A stretch of DNA of 64,000 bases from Oegoconia quadripuncta (Eukaryota > Arthropoda > Insecta > Lepidoptera > Autostichidae). Of this stretch, positions 1 through 11,800 are shown in pieces. A program made the position numbers and the translations under genes. Under the pieces are notes generated by a model, which saw only the letters and a list, made by a program, of their open reading frames with translations, ran no database searches and was not told the DNA's origin. Position 1 is the stretch's first letter. Every line of letters begins with the position of its first letter. The stretch is from NCBI GenBank assembly GCA_949316235.1, contig OX438750.1:2308501-2372500 (forward strand). Reading direction: 5' to 3'.

Positions 1-590
1 GACAATGGATACAAAAGAGGAATATAATGTCAAACAATTTTCGCTGTGATTGGACACAGGTTAACACTGGAAGCTGTATCGGATACCGGTTTTTTGGCAA
101 TTACAGTTTAGGTAAAATACACGCGTATTCAGGATCTAACCCCGGGATCCACCGCCATCTTTTTGCAACATTGCGAATGCTCATCGACCTTTGAGTTACA
201 TTCGCTCAAAGAAACCCTTGTCAAGGAATTGTGGACAGAGTTGGGGCAGCTCCACAACTTACTCGCACGCAAATGGGAGGTACTCGGAGTGTTTACAGCA
301 GTGGTTTAACATCAGGGGCCCGCTTCACGAAGCAATGTTACAAGTCGCAAAACCAAACAATTCACTAATGCAAGTGTTTCACAGAATTCATATTAATCAG
401 AGATTCTTGCTTTGAACTCGCTTAACAAGAAAATCTCTTTTACCTCTTAAGGTTTGATTGCTGCACATTTATTCAAAACGAACGTATGTTTTGATGGCTA
501 CATCTTAAGACTTCGTCATCCAATCGAATACTTAAAAAAAGCTTGTAACAATACCTTCAAAATCATACCATTAATACATACATAAAGTCA
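1..590. other. Unassigned left-edge sequence
   Basis: Searched for the missing Ssdp C-terminal exons on the minus strand without success. No repeat recognised. Confidence 0.4.
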
Positions 591-592
591 CG

Positions 593-695
593 TCTGTTCC
601 CCGTAGCGGTAGGCAGACCACAGACTTCCACTTGCTACGATCCTGACACACCTCTTCTGCTTCATTCCCTCTCATAAGATTGTTCATACATTGTA
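593..695 (-). mobile_element. RTE-like LINE 3' end
   Basis: On the minus strand the piece encodes the terminal RTE motif, [20 protein letters not shown], as at 61800-61860. Only the last 100 bases are present. Confidence 0.6.
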
Positions 696-826
696 TTTGA
701 GCACGACCTTCTCATCTTCACTTAACATCAGGTGTGATCGAGTCCAAATGGCCAGCAGGACTGATTATGTGTTTATCTAATTCGGCACGAGATAAAGTTT
801 TCTCGAGTGAAGCCTCCTGCTTTTTT

Positions 827-1012
827 TTATTCACAACGGGTTAGCACTTGACCTCAATCACACCTGATGTTAAGTGAGGATGAGGCCGAATGTGGTAGCG
901 TACTGACCCGGAAACCCCACCTTATTTGGGGGACTGGCTATCTTATCTCTGACAACCGGAACACAACAATGCTATTAACATTGCTGTTTGCCGGCAGATT
1001 TAGATAAGATAA
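827..1012 (-). mobile_element. SINE-B copy, partial
   Basis: Antisense copy of the second SINE family: it starts at the tail (GGTTAGCACTTGACCTCAAT) and runs to TTAGATAAGATAAG, without the tRNA-like head. A short plus-strand tail of the same family lies at 706-760. Confidence 0.75.
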
Positions 1013-1236
1013 GTAATTACAATTTGTAGCAATTAAGCCTTTAGCCTCGCGAAACGGGCCCGAGACGTTTATCTTCCACAACGTAAATAGCAATCATTAA
1101 GTACTCTAGCCCCGATAAAGCTCCTTCAACCTCTTCTTCTACCAATACCAATAATAAGAGACATTTGATACCAAAAAACCGGTACGCGCCCACACCGCGT
1201 TCTTACACCGCCACCTGTGAAATACTGACTACTCAC

Positions 1237-4200
1237 CGGAATTGGACGAGTCCTGGGGGCTCGGCATTATCGGCGTTGGGGGCCCCGGCGGCCCGTTGGA
1301 GCCTGGCGGGGCCCCGTAGGCGCCGGGTGAGCCCCCGCTATAGTTGAGCGGGGCGGAGCCACCGCCGCCGCCGCTGCTGCCGCCGGCCCATGCGCCTCGC
1401 GGTCCCATACCCATGGGGGGCATACCTGTTCCAAAGGAGCTTTTAAATATATTGTCCTGAAGGGAGGGACTTTTGCTACCCTAGTAATCCATGCAAGATA
1501 ACAAGACAGACTGCTGTCGTGATGAGAATGCCGGCCCAGCTCGAGTCCTTACAGGAGTCTACCTTCGGTAGGGTCCCCGTACAATGCGCCACTATCTATC
1601 TATCCTATCTTAAATTAGTTTAGAGGCAATGCAATGGTGTGACAGTAGATAACTAATGAATCTTAAACTGACTAATTACTCCTTTTCTTAATGTACACTT
1701 AATAAATTTATAACAATAAAAATATTTGCGTGATTATCAAAATTTTAAATTTTGATTTACACTTAATAAATTTATAACAATAAAAATATTTGCGTGATTA
1801 TCAAAATCTAAAGGTATGAAACGACTTGAAAATAATCTTTACCTATAAAATTGGAGTTTTTTTTCTTCGTTAATCATATGTACCAATTCCTGCGATTTTC
1901 AAAGCTATATCCAAATTTGTTTTTTATTTGGAAAATGGCATGAATCCTTTTTTTTTTATTTCTGGGCTAAATCACGTAATAAAAAAAAATTCAACAGAGC
2001 TCTTTTCATGAATGAATGAATGAATGAATGAATGAATGAATGAATGAATGAATATTTATTTGTAGAAATATGTGCTTCCCATAATCATTTCTTAGATTCG
2101 CTGAAACATTTATAAAGATGTTATCCGTTAATACACACAAAGTTTAGCTAAATTTGGATTTGCCGTTCCCAAAAAAAAAAATCTAAAATGTTTGTATGGA
2201 GAAAACAGTCTTAATGAAATTCTTCATACAAAACGCCAATTTCATAGGTAAGGACCTAATATAACACTTTTTGTAAACTATATTTAAGAGAATTAAACAC
2301 ATCTTTTCTAAATGAAATTGGAGCTACCGCTGGCCGCGAAAGTAAGTCTCCGTTAATTATGCTCGCCTAGTACTATCAGGCGAAAATAGCCCCGTGCCAG
2401 GCGGAGTCGTCATAGTAAGCCAACCCAGCACTCAGATAACCCACCGCCACTTGGACCTGAGGAGGGGACCGGTGATAATTTGTCATCCACAACTTCAATA
2501 GAATCCCGTCTACACTCTGAAGTTAACCCTGGTCAGCTATGCTCTCCTGGTATGCGATGCAAAAGTTTCTCTAATGGGCTATTAATTTAAGGCTCTAATT
2601 CTTAAATTAGAGCCTTAAATTAATATAAATAATAATAAATCAATCTGCCAGAGCCTTAGCTCTGGCAGAATGATCAGCGCTGTGGGTTTCATCCGCAGCA
2701 TTATGCTGAGCCAGATCCCTTTCACTGGCCTGACACAGGGCACACCATGTAAAATTCCTAGTTGTTATTTTAAAATAGTATAATCTAAGTAAGTGTATCA
2801 TGTGTCTTCAGTGAATAAAGCTATTCTATTCTATTCTATTCGGATGCGGAGTTTCTTGTCGCTTCTTCTCCCTAACCATAACACCTTGTGAAGCGATGTA
2901 GTTAAAAAAAGAAAAATAGCATGTTGACTTTCAATAAGTGATATTTTTGTATCCTACATTGAATAAAATATTTTTGATTTTGATTTTGATTTTGATTTTC
3001 TATTCTATTCTATTCTATTCTATTCTATTCTATTCTATTCTATTCTATTCTATTCTATTCTATTTGGCGGGATCTCGGGCGAGTGAAGTTGCATTTTTCT
3101 TTATAATTCTAAATTTGTGCATTCTGACTTTTGAAGCTTAATAATGGCCGAATATTGTGCAGCAAAAGTTAATGCTGGTGTACAAGTGAAGGGAAGTGTA
3201 AATTAAAGCGCGTGACGAAGCTTTCGGGTTCGCCAAAACTTTTGTAAAGCATTTTGCCACTTTACTAAAGAATTACTTGACCGTGACTAGACTCTGTATA
3301 CGCCAAGTATACGACGAATTACTTGTTGTGACTGAGACTGACTTATAAACTGAATAAATAAGAAAAATAAGACATGGCTGTTATGGGCTTAGATCCGTTT
3401 GCCTTCTCCGAGAGGAGAGAAAAAAACGAAAAAAAAAAAGTTTCTCTAATTAATTTGGCATCTAAAGCTTCAATAATCACATCAAGCACTTTCTGAGGGG
3501 CCGTATTGAATACTACTCTTTGTCATGGGCCTAATCACATCGGTATCGATCACTCCCGCCATCGGAGAAGCCCCACCTGCACAGATTATCTTTGCAGCGG
3601 CCAACCTGAGTCCGAAGCCGATTTAAGGATTTCCATGTTGGCCATGGCAAATCGTGTCCAGGAGTTAGTGATCGCATTAGAATCGAACGGCTTAATACAA
3701 ATCATCGACTGTAGTAGTAGAAAAGACAGTTTATTCTATTAAGGAATTTTTTGATACAGATGACAGTTGACAATATACAATAATTGACACTTTTAATTGA
3801 CATTCAGTTTTATCATAATAAATTATTAAATTGTTGACATAATGTTGTATGTACAATACAAATAAATATAAATATCCAAACATATACAGTCAGCGCCATC
3901 TAGTTCCACATTAAGCAACTAGGCTTGTGTTGTGGATACCAGATGGTTGATACACTACACAAATACATTTTTTTTTTGTAAATAAATACATATTTAAATT
4001 AAAAACATCCATAACTCGGGTACATATGGCCGTATTCAACATACAAACATATGCCCCTAGCGGGATTCGAACCCGCGACCTTTTGGTATAGCAGCAGAGT
4101 TTCTAACCACTACAGCAAACATGTCTTATATGTAATTTATTGTATGTAATAGTAATGAATGAATGCAAATGTAACATTTCGGAATTTTATGACATTTTTA

Positions 4201-5776
4201 TGGATTTTTTATGCCCAATGTAATTACTATATTTTATTTAACTTTATTTTATAGTACCTAATTATTTTGACCTTGAATGCCTACGGGCGGAACACAGCGG
4301 TAATAATTTTAATATAACATCCTTAATTCTGTGATTCACAATAAATTATATTGATTGATTGACTTTAACATTTCATACACAGATTTATCAATACTAGAAA
4401 CAGACGCTACTGACTCAGTCATCCCCCGCATACAAAAGTAAGTACACATATAACTTACCTGTAAGTCCTGTGCAACTTATGAAGCTCAATAATTTCACAA
4501 ATATAAAGAAAGAGTGAAATTAGAATATGTATTAGACGATGATTCGGTTTTTCGTTCGTGTCTACTTTTATAAATAAATAAAAAGATATTTAATCGTCCA
4601 CTTAAAAAAAAATATACATGTATAGAGTTTACTTTCAGGTCGTATTTACAGGAAAACAGCGTACTTGATATAAGAAGTTTATTGACGTAGTGAAGGTGAC
4701 AACTTAGTTAGAACAGTCAATTACAACCTGGGTAGCGCTTCGACCGAAACGCTGATCCGGGCATATAATCCACCGTAATACTGCCGAATTGCTTTACAGG
4801 GAGGTTCAAACACTTGAATGCAACCCTATAAGAACATTGGGAGGCCCTAACCTAATTAATTTATACAACCTCAACAATCTATTTAGCTATTCGGAGAACA
4901 CGAAACGATAGCGCGTTTTAAAAGACTAGTGGCGCCATCTATTGGTATAGTTGAGAACTTAATATATTGGTGGTTGTGTTACACATGATCATTAATTATA
5001 GTTAAATTTTCTAACGTAGTGGACAAATAGGCAGGAGCCTCAGCAAAATAGCTGTTTATCAGTCTCCACCTCGTGCATTCACTGATAACAGAACGCATAA
5101 CACGTCACAAGTTGTTGCACACTACAATACTATTGGCTACAAGCTACATGCAAGCAAGCATTATATGACGAAATCTTAGGAGAAAAAAAAATTGAAATAA
5201 TAATAATTGGCGAAAGACACCTGCATGTCGGCATGGTGAAAAAGTGAACACGAGCGATAGTTATAAAAGGGGTCTACGAGCGTATTTTTTCTCTTTGATT
5301 GCAATCTGACAGATAAATAAGGAGTAATCATCATCAAAAGTGGCATCCACGAAAGATTTGAAAGGAAATCGTTTAACTTGGTATGGATATGTTATGAGGA
5401 AGGATGACACGCATGTTACTAAGAGAGTGATGAATATGGATGTCGATGGTTGGAAAGGAAGAGGCAGACCACGGAAAAGATGGATGGATTGTGTGAGGGG
5501 TGATATGAACGAAATGGGCGTGAGTGATGAGGTAACGGCTGACAGAGGCGATTGGATGAAATTCAAATTCAAAATTATTGATTTTCAGTAAAATATCAGT
5601 TTTAATAAATGAGTTGTTAAGGTCTCCTTGTAAGTATAGCAATACCTGTATCAGAAGACCTCACTCTTCCATAGCTATGTTATTATATTAACTTAACAAT
5701 AATAATGAAATAAGAAATACTTGAGTGTGAAATTGTGAGTTTAATTAACTATTCAACATGGTCGTATGTAGCTATG

Positions 5777-5828
<52 letters not shown>

Positions 5829-8800
5829 TGGTGTGTGTTTGTTAATAACGGTCTAAAGATTTAGTGTAGTCTAAATGTTTATTATGGAAGTGTGCATTTA
5901 TTTATGAAAAAAAACCGTACTGCACCGACCCCAAATAAATTGGAACTAAAGTAAGAAGATGATGATGCAATCTGACAGATTACGTCTTCCTGTCATATTA
6001 TGCTACCAACATTAGACATTTCTTACTTGACTTAGAAAGATATTTCTATCTGCCAAGCTTGTATCCACTGTTATGTTCAAAAAATGCGAATAGGAGCGAT
6101 GACTTTCAAAGATATTCTATGAGCAACTCTTTTCTTTTCCACCAAATCTGTCGGATTATGTCCTCCTGTCATATTATTATTCATTTTATATGGTCAAAGA
6201 TGAAGCACGCGATCTAAGTAGATGCCAAAGCTGATCGAATTAGAATCAAACGGCTTAATACAAAACATCAACTCTCTCGCCCCGACGAAGATTATTGCCG
6301 CAGTCGAATGCTTATTGCGAAGCATCCTCGCCCCAACGAAGACAAGATCATGCAGTCTCCCGGTGTGATCCTCACCTGGTCCTTGCGGCGGAGGGCCGCG
6401 CATGCCGGCGGCATAGGCCCCCGGGCTCATGGGCCCCATGCCCGGCCGCGGGGGCGTCATGCGCGGCCCACCCAGCAGCCCCGCCGAGCCGGCTCCACCG
6501 CCGCGCTCCATGGAGTTGCCCATCATGCCTTGACCTGTCAACGTGCTGGGTACATATTCCACGATTTATCAACACTTGGTGACGTCACGGGGTAAGCCCG
6601 AAATTGTAAAATCAATACAGTATTGGTTATCGTCACACAATGGTTAAAAATACTAGCTTATAACGCAGAAAAGTTAGTTACACTATTATATGTTTACACT
6701 TTCTCAATAAGGTTCCTGTTGATACACAAAATCTTCCTTTCAATAAATTTAATAACCATTTAAGTATAGCTGCTATACCAAAAGGTCGCGGGTTCGGCAT
6801 ATGTTTGTATGATGAATACGGAATGCGTACCCGAGTTATGGAAGTTTTTCATTTATATATGTATTTATTTACAAAAAAAAATGTATTTGTGTAGTGTAAC
6901 AACTATCAACTATATGGTATCCACACTACAATCCTAGTTGCTTAGTGTGGAACTAGATGGCGCTGTCTGTATATATGTCCAAAGGATATTCAAACACCAA
7001 AAAACCCGCCAGCATATTTTGAATTTTGCGGGCGCCATGTTGCATTATTTTATCATAAAATATATCCTATGACAGTGTAGGGATCAAGACGAATCGAACG
7101 TCACCTTGCAATTCAAAATCGATCGAGTCGTTTGGGCTACAGGAGGTAACATAGAAATCTACAAACATACAGTCGATAACATAACCCTCCTTTTTGGAGC
7201 TGTCGGGCAAAAATACTATAAAATAAAACAGAAACTTATTGAGAAAGCATATAATAAAATATCAGACTATTTAGAACAATTTGAATGATAGACATCACTG
7301 TGCATAACCAGCTCGTTCGTATGCCAGGCTATTTCACAATCAATAATGAAATATAAAAACCTGTTTTAAAAGAGCAACCCTTTGAGTTACTTGCTTGTAC
7401 TTCTCAGGGGAATATTAGTTTGGGAATATTATTTATTTTATTAGAACAAGCAGTAACTTAAAAAAAAATAAAATTGACTATTTTAAGTGTACCCTGTGCA
7501 CCTACAATGTAAAGATTTTAAGTGTACCCTATGTACCGACAATATAAAGATTTTAAGTGTACCCTGTGCACCTACAATATAAAGATTTGAAGTGTACCCT
7601 TTGTACCTACAATATAAAGATTTTAAGTGTACCCTGTGCACGTACAATATAAAGATTTTAAGTGTACCCTTTGTACCTACAATATAAAGATTTTAAGTGT
7701 ACCCTGTGTACAATACAAAAGATTTTTGTGACTTTGATTTTTGGCAAACCTTTCATTTATTTGATCCCCTTACCTGGCGGTCCATTAAAATCGTTCCCCA
7801 TGCCCATTCTAACAGCGCCGCGGGGCCCGCTCGAGTACCAGGGTCCTATGAAAGGCTGGCCGGTACCCATCAGCTGAGGCTGCGGCCCGTGCGGGGAAGG
7901 TTGGGAGCCGGGGTGCGGTGCGGGGGGTGACGGCCGTAGCGACGAGTTGGGGAAGAACCCTGGAGGCATCCCGCCACCACCCATGCCTGGAATAACATGA
8001 CAACCAGTTCTTAATACTAAAATAAATATAATGACTGTAGTCAAGTCACAGACCTACACTAGTGACTCAATAGACTGCGTACTGGGGTCGGTGGATGCCG
8101 AGAGATCGTGTCCAAGTGGGGCTACACGGATGACAACCGGTGCTTGTGCGGTGATACACCACAAACTATGGGCATCTTCCATGCTGCCCTGAGACTCTTG
8201 GTAAGCTACATGACCTCTAGAATGCCACAGACAATGCTGTACCCGTGAGCTTTAACTGGCCATGCACTATTAAACAAACATTTGGACATAGGCCTTCCAC
8301 CATGTTGGCCCAATGAGGGTTGGGGACTTCACAAGCCTCAGATTAATTTCTCAGGCATGCAGGTTTCCTCACAATGTTTTCCTTTACCGTTTAAGAACAG
8401 TCAGATAAATGCACAAGTAACGAATCCCGCCAGTCGCATATCAATCTCCGGCCGGCGCGTGCGTCGATGATGGTTTTGAAAAAAAAAATTAAACTACCTA
8501 TGCCAATAACTTGTATTTCACTTACCTAAAATGCCCTATTTTTTTCTTACAGTACAAAAACTCATCCGGTATAATTAAATAAATTAAGGACAGAAATTTT
8601 AAATAACTTTGCATAAATTGAAAATTTTGATAACCCCCGAGAAAATAAGCGATTAAAACAAAACGGCTTTTTGATAAAATATGTCTAATAGCCACCTTTA
8701 GAAAACCTGCTTTCAATTAAAGAAAACCACATCCACATTGGGTTACCCGTTTAAGGGTTACAGTGCCACAGGCCGACACACACAGACACATAGTGGTCAA

Positions 8801-11800
8801 ACTTGTAACAACCCTCATGTTGCATTGGGGGTAAATCAAATATTAAATGATTTTTTTGCTTTAATTTGATTACCTATGAAATTGGCGTTTTGTATGAAGA
8901 ATTTCATTAAGACTTTTCTCTAGACAAACATTTTTGAAATTTTTTTGGGAAAGGCAAATCCAAATTTAGCTAAACTTTGTGTGTATTATCGGATAACATT
9001 AAGTTAAATATAGGCAGTGTTAATTTTTAAAAGTAACCGCTTTATAAAAGAGCTGTGTTCAAGTTTTTTTTATTATGTGATTTAGCTCAGACATTAAATT
9101 ATATTTCATGTGAAACTTTGAAAATATATTCTATTCTCCAAATAAAAAACTAATCTGGTAATAGCTATAGAATCGTAGGAGTTGGTACATTATGATTAAC
9201 GAAGAAAAAAATCTCCAATTTCATAGATAAAAGACCTAATATGTACCTACCATTATGACCAAACAGCGAGTTGCTAGCTATTTAGAATAGGATGGTAGAC
9301 TTTAATATTGCAAGGTATCAAATTGTACTTATCATATTGATTATGAATAACACAGAGTGCCCTTGCAAGCATACAAAATCTATGAGTCTCTATTTTGTTC
9401 ATGACCAACCCCTTCCCATGGACATAGTAATGGCTGACTTAGAGACCGTAAGCATAGCATCGTTGATCAGTGAAGAGTAACAGCACCAGTGAAATGGAGC
9501 TTAAAAAGAATCGGCAACTACCCACCTGCCTGCCAAGCGTGGAGACTTTGTGGCTCAATGTAAACAACATTGGGGTTACGATTCGGAGGTCGCGGGTTCG
9601 ATCCCCAGCGGGGTACATGTTTAAGTACTCGGTTTAGTTGGACGTAGGGCATTTTAAATGTCCGCCTGGCTAGATACCACCATCTTATCTAAAACTGCCG
9701 CCAAGCAGCAATGTTAATAGCATTGTTGTGTTCAGGTTGTCAGAGATAAGATAGCCAGTCCCCCAAATGTGTTGGGGTTTCCGGGTCAGTATGCTTCCAC
9801 CTTCGACCTCATCTTCACTTAACATCAGGTGTGACTGTGGTCAAGTACCAACAAAAAAAAAAAACAAAACCTCCCATGGAGTGCAATACAAATCGCACCA
9901 TGTGAGAGCCTTTGTCCAATAGTACACTGATATAGGCTGTTTTGGTGTAGTGGTTAGCAACTCTGGCCACAATACCAAAAAGTTGCGGGTTCGAATCCCG
10001 CTAGGGGCATGTGTTTGTGTGATGAATACGGACATGTCTACCTGAGTAATGGATGTTTTCATTCATAATAAGTATATATTTACAAAAAAAAATGTATTTA
10101 TGTAGTATATCAACCATCTGGTATCCACATCACAAGCCTATAGTTACTGTGGAACTAGATGGCGCTGTGTGTATGTCTGAAGATATTTTATTTATTTTTA
10201 TATTTTATTATTTATAGGTTGTTGATGAGAGAGCAGATAATTGGCATAGCTTTGATTTGAGTAATCACAGTAGGTGGTTTGAAACTCACTACATGGATGA
10301 CTATGTAACGTCTCGTTTAAGGGAACGTACCATACTACGTGACCGGTTTAGGGGACACCCACACACCCCAACAACCACCCTTAGTCATTGGGGGGGTCTA
10401 TGTTATGTAGTAACATATTTACGACCTACTATACCAAATGGTCGCGGGTTCGAATCCCGCTAGGGGCATATGTTTGTATGATGAATACAGAAATGTGTTC
10501 CCGAATTATGGATGTTTTTCATTTATACATGTATTTATTTACAAAAAAAAAATATATTTGTGTAGTTTATCAACCATCTGGTATCCATAACACAAGCCTA
10601 GATGCTTACAGTGGACCTAGATGGCGCTGTGTGTTTGTGCAAAGACATTTATTACATTTATTTATTATTTATGTATTGGAAATATTGAAAATAAAAAGCA
10701 CAGTTTTTGCCATACAACCGGACTCTGGCAGTAATAGTCGACCGTAACATAGACGACTGATTGCCATAAAAAAAGTTAATGTTAAGTTACCAAGTTCGAT
10801 TCACAGTGGGATACCAAATGAATCGAACTTAATCAACACCAACACCAGCACCCCAACCTTAGGTTTCAATCAAAAGGACTCCAATTCTCACACGCTCGAC
10901 ATTTCACTGTCGATAGAAATTGCCATATCTATCTCTTTCACACTTATATGCTTGTGTAAAAGTGACAAACCTATAGACAAATAATAAACATCTTTGCACA
11001 TACACACAGCGCCTTCTAGTTCCACACTAAGCAACTAGGCTTGTGTTGTGAATACCTAATGGTTGATAAACCAGATAAATACATTTTTTTTTGTGAATGC
11101 ATCAATGAGGCTGGCATAGTCCCCCAGGGTGTACAAAAGCCTTATATAAAAACTAAATATAAAATTATATAAAATCATTTATATATGTAAATAAATCCAT
11201 ATATAAATGAAAAACATCCATAACTGAAGTGCACACATATTCATCATACAGATGTATGCCCCTAGTGAGATTTGAACCTGCAAGCTTTTGGTAATGTGGT
11301 CAGAGTTTTAACCAATACACCAAACAGGTTGTCTATTGATATTGAAATCTCGAGTGAGTGAAAATCAGGGACCTGTTTTTTTTTAACTATTTTTTTTTAT
11401 GGTTAACTGGATACGCATTTGACCACAATCTCAACTGTTCTTTCAGGTTAGGAATTGATTTTATTTAAAGAGGGTACATAAAATATTTGCTTCATTCTAA
11501 ACTAAACACTATTGATGTGTTGGGAAGCAGTGAGCTAAAATGAAACAAAATAATTTAGGTATACACATGTACTATTTAGGTTTACTGACTGACCTACATT
11601 GCACTACTAAAAATATGAACGAGTTTGTTACTAGGCATTTTAAAGTATTTATACATTCTAACCTCAAAATTTCATGTGACTAGGTAATAGAGAAACAAAC
11701 TGAGGAGATTACAATCTGCAAACTAAGCAATATTCACAATTTTTACCAGTAACTGACGTTTTTTAGAAATATGAGGTAGTTATACAATTTGACTGATGCT

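Noticed and set aside
4055..4125. tRNA gene suggested by A and B boxes with GGTTCGAATCCCGC
   Set aside because: The same head recurs in many copies with a fixed non-tRNA body ending CTAGATGGCGCTG, so it is a SINE head. No cloverleaf with a closed acceptor stem was found.
5261..5572. 103-aa minus ORF
   Set aside because: Antisense to an RTE tail frame that gives a clear protein match on the plus strand.
6295..6595. Two 95-aa plus ORFs over 6.3-6.6 kb
   Set aside because: Arg/Pro-rich shadows of the GC-rich Ssdp exon 3 on the other strand.
7487..7715. CRISPR-like array of 36-bp repeats
   Set aside because: There are no spacers; units are contiguous and match a LINE 3' end. The genome is an insect's.
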